DNA of 64,000 nt from the NCBI GenBank assembly GCA_030847615.1, contig JAUMIR010000004.1:228450501-228514500 (forward strand), in the 5' to 3' direction. The notes beneath the pieces are model-generated. The model ran no database searches and was not told the origin of the DNA. It worked only from the letters and a program-made list of their open reading frames with translations. The stretch comes from Gambelia wislizenii (Eukaryota > Chordata > Lepidosauria > Squamata > Crotaphytidae). The position numbers and the translations under genes are program-made. This document shows, in pieces, positions 1-11,035 of this stretch. Within the stretch, counting starts at the first letter, position 1. Every line of letters begins with the position of its first letter.

Positions 1-2856
1 CACAGATACTGTGCTGTTTGAACTCCTTCAGTTCCATCCATTTACTTCTGTAGAGTAAAGATAATTATAAGGTGCGACACAGAACTATGAGCAATGGAAA
101 AGGATCACAGAGGTCTATGTCTCTAGTCTTCATACATTTGTGATTGAAAATATAGGGCTATGTTGTGTCTAATTAATCCAGGAGTGGGATACTTATTGTG
201 GACAAATCTCTGTAGACATATTTGGCACAATTTACTTTGTCTGGCTGTAGTAAACTAAGGGAGAAAAATTGTATTCAGCACCAATAAGGGCCATGAAATC
301 TGTCTATATATCTATTTTTATATCATGCTCTATGCTGAAAAGCCACCATAAGAAAACACACACACACACACACACACACTATTGTTTCAGTAAACCACAC
401 TAATTCATTTTCAGGCTTCTCTACCCTGGTGAATATACCATCTGGAATCACACCTGTGTTAAGACAGCACTAAGACAGTTAGGCTTCCCCCCCCCCTAAA
501 ATGTTTTTATTGTATATTTTCCTTAACAAAAGACATCATTTATGGAGTACACTTTTGATAAAGACATACTTGGTTCAATTCACCAGATTCTTGTTTTTCA
601 CATGGATGGCCTGACTTCTTTCAGTCATGATGTGGTGAAGTGTGGCATCACATTGAGCGTCTAGAGTAGGCAATCTGTTTAGATACTTTGAGAAAGTCAA
701 TGTGTGCAAAGAAACTCTAGAGGAGTTGGCAATATGGGTGCATTTCATGGGATGGTAGTTCTCAGTTTTGAGTGATTGAACCTTATGACAAAGAATCATA
801 ACATTTGGTTTGGAGAGGGGTACAAAGCCCAGAGAAATCATATTTACACATACCTTGTCTGCCCACCCAAAATGAAGATAGGCTGTGTGGCACAAGGCCT
901 TATATAGCCCTCTCCTAAACTGCACCCTCAGGATCTGGTGAGGTGAGGAAATCCTTTGTTTCTTGAGATTGTTTGGTTTCTCTTACCTTTGCTGGGAGCC
1001 CCCAGGTATTACAATACTACTAATGGAAACCAGTGACTCTCAGAAACCTTTCTAGACACTGTATAACTTCTCTCTCCAAACAGCAAGTGGGAAAACAGTG
1101 CCATTGCTTTCTGCCCCACAAAAACCTCTTCCCCAGAGGTACTATTCAAGAATCATTTTCATATATGGTAATAAAAATTCCTTTGAGCTTATTTCATTCT
1201 ACTGGTACCACATGCAAATTCTGTTAGTACAGGAAGCCCCTGCCTTTTGATGGTGCATTATCTGACAACTTGCTGTTTTGACACTTGTGAATTAAGGACA
1301 AGATCCATTCATTTGATGAGGAATCCACTCTTTCAGCAGTTCTTGTCTATAGAGGTTTGCTTGGGACTGACTGTACACGTGTGCACTGCTTGCAAAGTGA
1401 GCTGAGGGGGGGGGGATCATCAAGCCAACTGAGAGACTTTGCAAGCACCAAATGCATGGGTGGGTGCAGACACCCATGGGTGTGTGCAGATAGTCCCAAG
1501 CAAGCTGCCATAATTCCCTCATGTTCCCTCCAGGGGTTCTGCTTTTCAATCAATTCTGGTTTCTGACACTGCTGAAGTCCCTAACTTTTCAAATACACAG
1601 GTCTTCTGTATAGGATAAGTTATGGAAAAGGAATCAGATATATGTTCTATAACAGTCATTGTTAGACTGATTTATTGGTAGATATCTGGGTAATATTGAG
1701 TAGATTGTCTAGGATTTCCGCAGCATTAGCAACAACAATATGATTTTTCCTACATAAGGTTCTAAAATGGAGATAGTTTTTTGAAACTGGTGTGGTTCCC
1801 CCACCCCTCTCTCTTTATGGAGGGATTGAAGGCTCTTTGCTGTTTTTCTCCCAGCCTGTTTCAAGCTGGAGTTCCTTCTTGTTTATTCTTTTGGTCACCT
1901 GCGCTCCCAACCCTGCACTCCCAACAGCAGTGTTGTCAAGTAGGCAGTTTAAGATCAACGTTTTTTCTCTTAAGTTTTGGAATTTCGGGTATTTTATGAT
2001 AAAGGAATAAACAGGAGGTTGGTTCCCCCCCCTCACTATTTATTAAACAAACATTATTATACCTTTTTTATACTCAAGGAGGAGGATCATTATATCACAT
2101 AGACATCTCATTGTCTAGGGGCACATTCTTGTAGAGGCTTTTTAGGGTCTAAGCACTTTTAAAAGTCCTAAATGTCTTCATATACAGTAATTTTAAATGT
2201 TTGTCTTTTGGCCTTGGCTCTTGATGGATCCTGGAGTTCTAATAAAAGCATCTAACAAGCCTGAGGTCTGCAGCGTTGTTCCAGGCAACGTTATTTTTAT
2301 ATTTGCATCACTATCTAAGCACATAGCTCAGAAGTAGAGAAAGTGAAGCCTGCGGATTGTATATGCCCCCAAGGGTATTTTTGTAGCTCTAGGTCCCTCC
2401 AGCATCTGGGTCAATTTAAAAAAGAAATATACATTTTGTCCCAGAAAGCTGCCCAACACCCCTCAGATGGTGTCTGGCAGGAACTGAGCAGAAAAGGAGT
2501 TTTGGATTTGTGCTTGATAGCATGAGGAAAACATTGACCCGGAGACTCTTAATCTGGCACATAGGAGGACATGCCAGTTGGATCAGCAATATTTAAAACA
2601 TGCTGGTTGTCAACCCACGTGCCAACATGAAGCCTGGACCTATCAGCCAGGGGAGCACCAACCAGTGATTCCCCTCCTGAATCCCTTCCCAATGCTTGCC
2701 TCTTAGAAGCACTAATAGTCCTGGAGGGAGGTAACGGAAGGAGCTGGTGTGTGAAGCTCCTGTGCAGATGACTGCCACTTTAAGGCTTCAGGGAAAGGAT
2801 AGTGTTTGGCATGGGAGGTCTGGCCCTGGATGGATAAATGCCTCTCTGTAATTCCA
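1..2856. other. unassigned non-coding sequence
   Basis: No gene, RNA gene or recognisable transposon was found. Open frames are short (at most 116 codons), overlap one another on both strands and show no known motif. Visible structure is a CA microsatellite at 355-379, short C or G homopolymers (about 488, 1405 and 2026), and an imperfect inverted repeat between about 1365-1410 and 1438-1503 that shares TTGCTTGGGACT near one end and GCTTGCAAAGT near the other. The inverted repeat could be a worn MITE. Confidence 0.5.
355..379. repeat. (CA)n microsatellite
   Basis: About twelve uninterrupted CA units. It is a simple dinucleotide tract with no neighbouring gene. Confidence 0.95.
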
Positions 2857-3237
2857 GGGCGCTTTCACACTCTACAATTTTAGCACTATATTTCACTTTA
2901 ACTGCCATGGCTGCATCCTATTGCCATGGCAAGATCCTATGGAATCTTGAGGCTTGTATGTGTCGTGTGGTGAGGCCCCAATGCACTCTGCCAGCGTACC
3001 TCTCCCTAAACTGCAAATCCCAGGATTCCATCGGATCTCACCATGGCAATTGAAGTAGAATATAGCACTATAACTGCGTAGTGCAGTGGTTTCCAAACTT
3101 TGGTCCTCCAGGTATTTTGGACTTCAACTCCTAGAAACCCCAGCCAGCTTGTCTAATGGTCTGAAATTCTGGGAGCTGAAGTCCAAAACACCTGGAGGAC
3201 CAAAGTGTGGAAACCACAGGGGTAGTGAAAAGGCCCC
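2857..3237. mobile_element. palindromic MITE (GGGCNCTTTCACACT termini), interrupted
   Basis: The left end reads GGGCGCTTTCACACT and continues through TAGCACTATATT to CCATGG. The right end is its reverse complement, with CCATGG, AATATAGCACTATA and then GAAAAGGCCCC. The right arm is split by a 136-bp hAT-like MITE at 3084-3219. Removing that insert and one copy of its 8-bp TSD restores an arm matching the left one. A relative lies at 18052-18254. No coding capacity is visible, and I could not define the element's own TSD, so its superfamily is open. Confidence 0.75.
3084..3219. mobile_element. hAT-like MITE nested in the MITE at 2857
   Basis: The left terminus is CAGTGGTTTCCAAACTTTGG and the right is its complement with one mismatch. 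Almost the whole element is an inverted repeat with a short central spacer. It is flanked by 8-bp repeats GCGTAGTG (3076-3083) and GGGTAGTG (3220-3227), seven of eight identical. A CAG-type terminus plus an 8-bp TSD is the hAT signature. It is non-coding. Confidence 0.85.
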
Positions 3238-5314
3238 TGATGTTGCTCACTCAGAGCTCTCCAATGTTCTGAAAGTCTTGCTGCATCAAGAACGGCCCTG
3301 GTCCTGTGAGTCTTTTTGCTCAAGATCAAGACAGGCCAACCCTTATACTACATTTGCATTGACGCGTGGGAAAGTGGGCCTAAGAGACACACACACATAC
3401 ATACATGTTTTCTTGCCAATAGTCTAGCTAATAAGTTAATCTCCTGGTGAGTTCAGTGACTTTTCAGAAAGTACTTAATTGCTGTTTGTTAGCTAAACAA
3501 TGTCTAATTTCCATACTAAGTATTCATAACATTTTTGGGGCTGAAATAAAAATGGCCCAATAGCTACTTTTATTATCCAAAGGGTGATGCTCAGACCTTT
3601 GTCAGGGAACTCTAAGTGGACAGACACACTACTGATGGTTAGAGACCAATATAATCCTGAGTGTTTCTTAGAAAGGCCAGAAAGAAACTGTCAATCTTCA
3701 CTTTTCATCTGCTGTTTTTCAGTTCATAAAATAATAATTGACTTCTAAATAAATTAAACCTCAGAAGATTTTTCCTTCAGCATCCGGCCCCCCTTTCTTT
3801 CTTTCCCAGTGCTCCTTGGTCCTCATCTGTTTCTACCAGAGTTCAAATCATCTGCTGTATTTCAGTTTTTCCCCAGGACTTTTTGCAAAGATTTTTCACT
3901 TCGTAGACTTAATTATGTAATTACACATCAGTCCAAAATCTGTTTCAAAGCAGCCATTTTAATCTATTGGGTACCTAAAACAGTCTTTAAAAACTGCCTA
4001 ATTACATAATTACAATACCTGATAGACTCAAATAACAAGCACAGAGAGTGTCTTTGGGGCTGGAAGCAAAGCCCTGTGGTCTTTTGAGTATATAATACCT
4101 GTTAGAAAAATAGCTTTGCCATTATGCTGTTAGATGATATTTTGTATTGCAAAGGAGCAATTACTGACTATGTGATAAAGACTCCCTTTCCCCATTTTCT
4201 TAAATTAAATACATTTATAAGCAATTCTTTAGCACTGTGAAATGAAGCATACATTTGATTAGTATTAGTATGACACAGAATCTCACAAGCCTGAAGAAGT
4301 GGATAGACAATCCAAGGGCTGTGAATGCTAACTGGTATAATACTGTGACAAAGAGAGAGAGAGGCTTAAACGTTCTTGGGTTGTATTTTAGCTCAGCAAT
4401 GAACTAACTCACTTGGTTGCCTGAGATGAGCCAATGTTTCAGGCTCCCTCTGCCCCCATGAGTACTGGACTGAACCAGCTACTGGACTGACTTATAAATT
4501 AATGTCTAAAACTGCATTCCAGATTCTCCTGTGGTCAATTCTATTTCCTACCAGCTGCATGTCGTACAGAGGAAAAATAAATCAAAGTAAATAATGACAT
4601 TCACTCAATGGCCATGAGGCCCCAACTCACTGATGATCTTAGGAATTTGAACCTGAATTTCCTTGGGCCTTTTAAGGAAGAGAGAAGGTATTTGAAAGGA
4701 AGAAGGGACTGGCCAACCCCACTGGGACTTGAGTCAAACATGATCTTGCACCCAAAAGCAGTGGCAGCTGGTGCCTCAGTATGCCTCCATCTGGTACAAG
4801 TCAATATTCCTTAAGATGCCTCCATGTGGTATAAGTTGATCTTCCTTGCCATTGCGATGTACTACCAGTAGCATGTGTCTTATAAGATGAAATATGTAGC
4901 TTATAAGGGATAATACTAATATATAAGATGCCTATACCAAATGTCTAAGAAAGGAAGATACTAGACTATGTTCATGAGAAAAGATAATAAGCTGAAATTC
5001 TGAAATGTCTATGATAAGGAAATGTGCCTAGATAGACTGAAAATGTCTATGTGAAATTGTGATCAAACATAAAGAGTGTGTAACTGCATAACTCAATTGT
5101 TTTAACTTAAAAAAATACAAGTATATCTTAGTTAATGAAGCAGTTGTGTTCCTGACCACTACTTCTCTAACAGAAAATTTGATACCAGAGGCAGAAATAA
5201 TGTGAGGAAAAAATAGAGATATGTTTTTACACCACAAAAAAAGAAGAGTAACATGTTTTAGGAAAGTTTTTTATTCAAAACTAACTATATGCACAAGTGA
5301 AATAAAACAACCAG
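3238..5314. other. unassigned AT-rich sequence, possible conserved non-coding block
   Basis: No gene or repeat family was recognised. Between about 3860 and 4260 the sequence is AT-rich and carries TAATTATGTAATTAC and, about 85 bp later, the reverse-complement-like CTAATTACATAATTAC. TAAT cores of this kind are typical homeodomain targets. That makes it a weak candidate for a conserved regulatory element. Conservation cannot be judged from one sequence. Confidence 0.3.
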
Positions 5315-5892
5315 GGACTTTATCAGATGCAGCCCCTTTAAATGTTCTTTTGAAGGCATTAAAAATCCCCACATATTATGCCAGCAAAAGAACATTCCCC
5401 CCCCCCCTGCACTTACCTTCTAATCCTGGCAAAGGCTTCTGGCACTAAAGAGGAAGTGAACGAAGCCTCATTCAATTCCTCATTTGAAATCTCATGCAAT
5501 TTCATCTTGTGGGAAATTCAAAGTTAAAAACAAAAATAAAGCTTTTGAAGTTACACAAAGCACCTAAACATACTTAAAAATCCTGAAGTAACCCAGGGAG
5601 GGTCATAAAAAGAGTGACCTTACCTGGATGCCCTGATCTGACCCAGAAGTGTTCATGTTGGAGCAGTCATTGTTGGGGTAAGTACATGATTTAAATGGCC
5701 TGAGATATCGCATGCTGGTAATACTGGCAAAAAAGCAGCAGGGGGATCTATTGACAGCTTAAGCCGTCAATTAAAAAGTATGTGATTTTGCCTCTTTATA
5801 ACCACGAAAGTGTGACGTTGTCTGATCTGCACACCCTTTTGCGGTTATGTGGTGTCCTTATGATGCTGTATTTTGCATCTCTGAAAAAGTCC
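5315..5892. mobile_element. non-autonomous DNA transposon, family B (578 bp)
   Basis: The left terminus is GGACTTTATCAGATGC and the right, read inward, is GGACTTTTTCAGAGATGC. The element is flanked by exact 3-bp repeats CAG (5312-5314 and 5893-5895). Internal landmarks shared with the copies at 48134 and 57586 are GCCAGCAAAAGAAC followed by a C-run, a block with ACCCAGGGAGG, and a hairpin TCTATTGACAGC...GCCGTCAATTAAAAAG near the 3' side. It has no coding potential. A 3-bp TSD with GG/CC ends fits PIF/Harbinger, but TSD CAG is not the usual TWA, so the superfamily is tentative. Confidence 0.75.
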
Positions 5893-6440
5893 CAGGTCAG
5901 GTAACCCTTGCATAAATAAACACAAAAATTTTGAACCTTCTAGAGACCACCTGAAAGCTTCTTCCAAAATGCATCTAGGGATGATTTTTTTTCTTTCATG
6001 ACCCTCAACTTTTCTTATGGTTTCCACTTATCTGCTCTCCCCTTTTCTTTCTGTTTTGCTGTTCACATGTCCTCAGTAAGGGATTCTGGAGACAGCTGCA
6101 CTTTACCTTGCCTGTTGTATGCAGGTGCACACAGCTACAGTAGGATCTGCTGAAGCAGAACTCTGCTCTTTTCCAATTCAACCTTTGTTTTTACATTGTT
6201 CACTGCAGACGTGCTGGTGTATCTCAACATCAAAAGCCTGTTTCTCTAGGCTATAAAAAAAGGTCCAGCTGGACAGAGAACAAGGAGGAAAGAGGATACT
6301 GGGCCAGCATAAAAAGACTTTGTAAAAAGGATATTCTTTTTCAGAGGCTTTGTAAACTGAGGTATGCCTGTGGAAAAAAAGATGAAAAAGCCGCATGCTT
6401 ATTCTCCTCCCACATAAATTTTCTGAAATCCTGAGTTTGA
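5893..6440. other. unassigned sequence
   Basis: Nothing recognisable lies between the element ending at 5892 and the palindrome starting at 6441. The one longer frame (99 codons, minus, 6178-6477) runs into the palindrome arm and shows no motif. Confidence 0.5.
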
Positions 6441-6837
6441 GGAGATTTTCAGACGATCCTTGCCGGGACAGTTTCATCGCAGCAGCACAGCAGGGGGTCG
6501 ATTTCTGATGACGACGTCACTGCTGCGAGATTGTCATTCCCTTTTGCGTGAAGGCTTGGAGCCTGCCGCGCTATATTCACCAAGATTTTATTCACGGAGG
6601 TTGTCCTCCGTGACCAGCCTTGGTCACTGCTCTGGGACTCCTTCCTAGCTTTGGAGAGAGGTTGTCCGTGAATAAAATCTTGGCGAATATAGCGTGGCAG
6701 ACTCCAAGCCTTCGCGCAAGAGAGAACGACGATCTCGCAGCAGCGACGGCGTCATCAGAAATCGACCCCCTGCCGTGCTGCTGCAACGAAACTGTCCCGG
6801 ACGATCCTTGCACGGCAAGGATCGTCTGAAAATCTCC
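6441..6837. mobile_element. long-palindrome element P-1 with a templated insert at its tip
   Basis: The ends are GGAGATTTTCAGACGATCC and its complement. Arms of about 165 bp pair almost throughout and contain CAGGGGGTCGATTTC and an ATATTCACC..ATTTTATTCACGGAGG apex. The tip is not a tight hairpin: 6614-6660 is a 47-bp insert identical to 7216-7262. The right arm also has an extra mini-hairpin (ACGATCCTTG-CACG-GCAAGGATCGT, 801 to 825 of the 6000 block). Flanks are TGA and TAA, compatible with a worn 3-bp TSD. It is non-coding. Confidence 0.85.
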
Positions 6838-6994
6838 TAAGAGAGTCTTAGGTGCAACGTTGATGCTGATCTACCTAAGACAGTACTGTTTACAACTTTG
6901 GGAGCTGTGGTGACCAAAAAGCTAAAGTCTAATGAACTCCAGCTAGAGATATACTAACAAGCACAGGGCAAAAAACTTTCAGTCCTTCAACTAA

Positions 6995-7523
6995 GGGTTC
7001 ATCTATATGGGCCAGAATAGGCTGACTCTCTCCCAGTGTATTCTGGCCATGGATCTGGCCCATTCCTCCCCTGTTACCTGAATGAAATGGGATAGTGTCC
7101 AGACTGCTACACTGGCACATCTCTGCTGCCGTTACCACCATCACTTCCATCTGCATGACAGTCTCTGAGGCCAGGAAGCTGGCCTGCAGCATGTGATCAA
7201 GGCCCCTGCAAGTGCCCAGCCTTGGTCACTGCTCTGGGACTCCTTCCTAGCTTTGGAGAGAGTGACATGGATGGCAGCTGCAGTGACATCATGCCAGCAT
7301 GGGTTCCTGCAGTCATGCAGGGCACAGTCCATTTTTTTTTCTGGCTGAGATGGTTTTCCCCAGGTATTTTGCTAAAACGTTTTATTGGGCTTTACCCCGT
7401 CTTCCTCCTGTCTTTGCCTTGGGGGTCAGGAGGACTGCCTGGGGGCAAAAGCCCTGTGTCGTTAGGACTGCAGGGCTCCAAGAAGGGGGCAAGGTGAGGT
7501 AAATAGCCCATCTAGACAAGGCC
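6995..7523. mobile_element. non-autonomous DNA transposon, family E (529 bp)
   Basis: The left end is GGGTTCATCTATATGGGC and the right end, read inward, is GGCCTTGTCTAGATGGGC. Exact TAA repeats flank it (6992-6994 and 7524-7526), which fits the 3-bp TWA preference of PIF/Harbinger elements. It contains the 47-bp segment also found in the tip of the neighbouring palindrome. Frames of 87-91 codons inside have no motifs and are probably chance. Its termini resemble those of family D at 8062 and 31107. Confidence 0.8.
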
Positions 7524-7648
7524 TAAGAGATGGGTTGGGGAAACCATACCTGCTTCAGATATTTCATTAAACACATCTTTATTTATTCCAAACATCACTG
7601 CTTCTCACATAAGGTACCTGTTTCATTTATATTATTGGTGGGAATTTT

Positions 7649-7748
7649 TTGGCTTCTAAATGTTGTTGAACTGCCACTCCCATGATCCCTCACTGTTGCC
7701 TGGCTGAGACTGCTGGGAGTTGCAGTTCAACAACATCTATAGAGCCAC
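7649..7748. mobile_element. short inverted-repeat MITE
   Basis: The left arm has GGCTTCTAAATGTTGTTGAA and the right arm mirrors it as TTCAACAACATCTATAGAGCC. The centre carries the ACTCCCATGATCCCTC / TGCTGGGAGTTGCAG type of core common in reptile hAT MITEs. The TSD is not clear. Confidence 0.65.
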
Positions 7749-8061
7749 ATATGTATCACTCTGGTTTATAGGCTGATTCACTTTCCTTTCAAGAAACAAG
7801 GCAGAGTCTCTGCAGAAGCAAGTGCTGAGGAGTTGCTGCTTATGGTGATTGGGTTATGCTGTGCTATACATTAAATACATTGCATGAAGTTAGGAAGTCT
7901 TCACATTATATCCTTGAGGATGCATGTGCAGGCATCAGCGGGATCAGGATCACTGTGTATGGCTAAAAAAGATTTAAGCTCCCCCTTAGCCATACCCACT
8001 CCTAAATCTCTTCTCCTGAGTGTGGACTTAAAAAAGAAAAAAGTCTGCCAGTTGAGGCTTT
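7749..8061. other. unassigned sequence
   Basis: Just over 300 bp between two DNA transposons. No gene or repeat was recognised. Confidence 0.5.
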
Positions 8062-8696
8062 GGGATCATCTATATGAGGAGATATAATGCTCATTTTTGC
8101 ATGTTAACTCACCATCGCAGCAGCGTTCATTTGTCTCCTTGATTATTTTCTCAAGATTGCTGGTATGGGAAGTTATCCACATTTGAAGTTCACATGGCGC
8201 ATGCCTGCGAATAAAGATGGTGGCTGCAGGTGAATTACTTGTGTTATTATTCTCAAAAAACTCTTGCCATTGCACTCTCTCCCCCATTAAATCCAAGATG
8301 CAGAAGAGCAATCTCCCACTTAAAAAACAGTTTTTGATGCTTTACTGCTCCAAAATAGCAAACAATTGCTTCCGTGAAAATCAGCAATGGTGGCTCTTGC
8401 GACTTTCTTGCCTGCAAGCCTGCTCTCTTACACATCTTACCAATCACATTTTGACTTCCAGAATGTGCCCCAATTTGAATTGGTTTGTTCAAATGGGCGG
8501 GAATGCACATTTCTGTGTATTTTTTTTAAAAAAAACTTAGAAACAGTGAAGGCTGTTATTGCACAGTACAAGGAGGGTTTGGGTTTTTTTTTGCCCCCTC
8601 CTTTCAAATACAGCAAATCCCCATAGGATCTGATCAGTACAAATGGTATTCCCCTCCCATTCCATGAGGAGTTTTTTCATCGTGTACATGACACCC
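8062..8696. mobile_element. non-autonomous DNA transposon, family D (635 bp)
   Basis: The left end is GGGATCATCTATATGAGG and the right end, read inward, is GGGTGTCATGTACACGATG, so the termini are worn but related. The interior matches the element at 31107-31974: a stretch with CATTTGTC, then GGCATGCCT or CGCATGCCT, a block near GAATTGG...GGGAATGTGCATT, an A-rich tract, GCCCCCTCCTT and CCATGAGGAGT. Flanks TTT and TTG suggest a decayed 3-bp TSD. Several overlapping frames on both strands are chance. Confidence 0.65.
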
Positions 8697-9479
8697 TTGT
8701 TTTCTTTTTTAAGTCCCTGAATTTGAAGAGAAATTGGCTGATGAGAGGGAGATTTAAACTGAAGCACGGAGGCTGAATCTTAATGAGGGCTGTAGGTGCC
8801 AGGCATCCTTGTGAGTAAAAAAAAAGAGAGAGATCTGAAGCGGCATGCTACAGCATTACTGTATCTTGTACTTTAACCCTCAGCCAAGCAATTTTTTTAA
8901 AGATGGGAGATTGTTATCTCCAACTCTCTAATAGCTTAAGCTATCTCACAGTGGGACATTAGTTGGAAAAAGTTATTCTTTATTGCCTCATCCAAATGAC
9001 AGGAACATTTTACAATAAATCCCTAAACTGCTATTTTCCTTTAACCAGACACTTTAAGCCATTGAGAAAGTGCTGAAGACTTCAGCTAGGTTAAGAAAAT
9101 TAATACCCCAGTGATTTATCTAAGCAAATAACAGATTGTAGTATTCACAAAAGGCAAATACCTAAGTATGTTGAAGTTGCTTTGGGAATAAAAAATTATC
9201 TGCTACAAATTTTAATAGTGGTTGCTGACAGGTACTGACTAAATTTTGCAGATTACTCTTCCAGATACTATTCCAATATTTTCTGCCTAACTACCTAACA
9301 AAATCTTTTGTTTCTGCCTTCATATACGCTGGTGTAACTTTAATGTTAACTTCCAGCAAGCAATCACATCTTTGTGATGCTTTTTCCTTGACTACAGTTC
9401 TTCTAATGAAATAATGTAAAGAGATAATACATGCAGGCAATAAGTTTTTTGTTTTAGCATGTTCCATATTAGACTGAAA
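8697..9479. other. unassigned AT-rich sequence
   Basis: No gene or repeat was recognised between the two DNA transposons. Composition is AT-rich with short homopolymers. Confidence 0.5.
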
Positions 9480-10116
9480 GGACTTTATCAGACGTGGCAA
9501 AAATCACACAAAAACGATGTCATGATAGCACGAATGGGCCCCACTATTGCACGACATTCCCATGCTTGCATATTCATCCTGTACTCCAGCTACAAATAAG
9601 GCATCACTTTCTATTGACAGAAGCCATCGATAGCTCACAATGTAACATTTTGCAGCATTGAAGAGTGTGCAAAAACATGTTCCACTATAATTGTGAGATT
9701 ACGGCGTGAATGGGCGGTCCTCTCTTGCGCCTCCCTGTTGCCAGCGGGAAAACTGGGTGACAACAGAAAACCCACACACAGGACGCTCTTTTTATGAACT
9801 CTTCTGGTAGGTTTGCATGTTTTTAGGTTTGTTTAACTGCTTGTCTGTTCATTCACTTTGTAAATTAAGGTGTTTTTTTAAACTGTTTTTAAATGCACTC
9901 CTATCTTCTTGCGAGAACAGCCGAAATCTCGCCCATGCTAAATCACAGAAGTAAATTCCCTTTCATAAAGTGTTAGTGATGGTTATGTGATAATTCTGTG
10001 GTGGATCTTTTGTGAGATTACAGCAATGTGTGATAAGAAGTGTAATAATGCCACTATGTTTCTGCTTTCCTCATTTGCAGAATTATAGCGTTTTTAGACA
10101 TTAGTCTGATAATGTT
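9480..10116. mobile_element. non-autonomous DNA transposon, family C (637 bp)
   Basis: The left end is GGACTTTATCAGACG and the right end, read inward, is GAACATTATCAGACTA, a 14-bp terminal match with a few changes. Flanks AAA and AGA could be a worn 3-bp TSD. The interior has a partial version of the family hairpin (CTATTGACAGAAGCCATCGATAG). It shows no coding potential. It shares ends with families B and P but has its own interior. Confidence 0.6.
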
Positions 10117-10439
10117 CAGAGAGAGTGAGAGAGAAAGAGAGAGCGCTCCTCTAGTTTGACCAAAAGCCTCAAGATTTGGTGGGACTTTTCAAGCCCTCCC
10201 TCCTAGCATCCATAAGGCATTATTCCTGTTCTAGTAACTTTATTGTCAATTTCCAGTATTAGCTGCAACTTTTAAAACTTTCTGCTGGGTTCCCCCCCAC
10301 CCCGCTCCATTCACTGTCCTGGGAGTTTCCAATACAAGCTGGGGTAAATGTTACATGTGTGTATCTATTGTCTCAGTATTTCTGTTACTTCCGCTGATGA
10401 TGTGTGGAATGGGTGTGTGATCTTTGTGTATGTGTGTGT
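10117..10439. other. unassigned sequence with a GA-rich start and GT-rich end
   Basis: A purine-rich tract (about 10119-10145) and a GT-rich tract (about 10425-10441) border otherwise unassigned sequence. Confidence 0.5.
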
Positions 10440-11035
10440 GCGCATGTGCCTTCATGTCACCAGTCAACTTATGGTGACCCCCTGAATTTCACAGGGTTTT
10501 CTTAGGCAAGGAATACTCAGAGGTCATTTTGCCAGTCCCTTCCTCTGAAATATAGCCTATAGCACCTGGTATTTATTCATTGGTGGTCTCCCATCCAAGA
10601 ACTAACCTGGGATGACCTGCTTAGCTTCCAAGATGAGATGGGATTTGGTGCCTTTAGGGCAGCGGCTCTTAAACTTTTCTTTACCAGGGAACCCCTTTAA
10701 ATATCTTTTGTTGCTGAGACAACCAAAACTCAAGATTTAAAACAACAACAACAACAACTGATGGTGATAATAATACAATTACACCACCCATTAAACCTTC
10801 CCTCAGAGGCACTGGACAAGGAGGGAAGACTTTTCTCCTGCTTCTTCCTGCACGTTTGTGGCTGGAGTTGATTGACTGGCAATGCGCAGGCCAAGCCAGC
10901 AAGCCAGTGCCTTGGCTCCTGTCACATGGCCACTCCACTTCAGGGAGGGGGTGGGCTAAGCAGCCTTCAAGCCTGGAGGTCCCTGGACCACTGGTTAAGA
11001 ACCACTGGTTTAGGGGATTTAGGCCCATGTGATCT
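10440..11035 (-). mobile_element. 5S-rRNA-derived SINE, split by a hAT element
   Basis: Read on the minus strand, about 10560-10659 closely follows the 3' part of 5S rRNA: GGAAGCTAAGCAGG, then GGTTAGTTCTTGGATGG and GAGACC. This is followed by a tail ending in a region like TCACCATAAGTTGAC...GAAGGCA, as in Sauria-type SINEs. A hAT MITE (10660-11007) sits inside the 5S part. Beyond it, 11016-11035 continues the 5S similarity. 5S-Sauria SINEs have been described in Anolis; assignment to that family is from recall and similarity only. It is a retroposed copy, not a 5S gene. Confidence 0.8.
10660..11007. mobile_element. hAT MITE inserted in the 5S SINE
   Basis: The ends are CAGCGGCTCTTAAAC and GTTAAGAACCACTG, the hAT-type CAGTGGTTCTTAAC terminus. 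It is flanked by CTTTAGGG (10652-10659) and GTTTAGGG (11008-11015), an 8-bp TSD with one mismatch. The element at 37941-38619 is the same family in the opposite orientation, sharing the CCAGCCACAAAC, GTGTAATTGTATT and CAACAAAAGATATTTAAA blocks. It is non-coding; the 115-codon minus frame is chance. Confidence 0.88.

Noticed and set aside
6995..7523. Coding frames of 87-91 codons inside the family E element as a transposase
   Set aside because: Too short, no DDE-type motif and no similarity to known transposases that I can recognise.
8062..8626. Possible small gene from frames of 79-107 codons on both strands
   Set aside because: The frames overlap antisense to each other and lie inside a family D transposon that has a second non-coding copy at 31107.
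10560..10659. 5S rRNA gene
   Set aside because: Only part of 5S is present, it is diverged, fused to a SINE tail and interrupted by a transposon.
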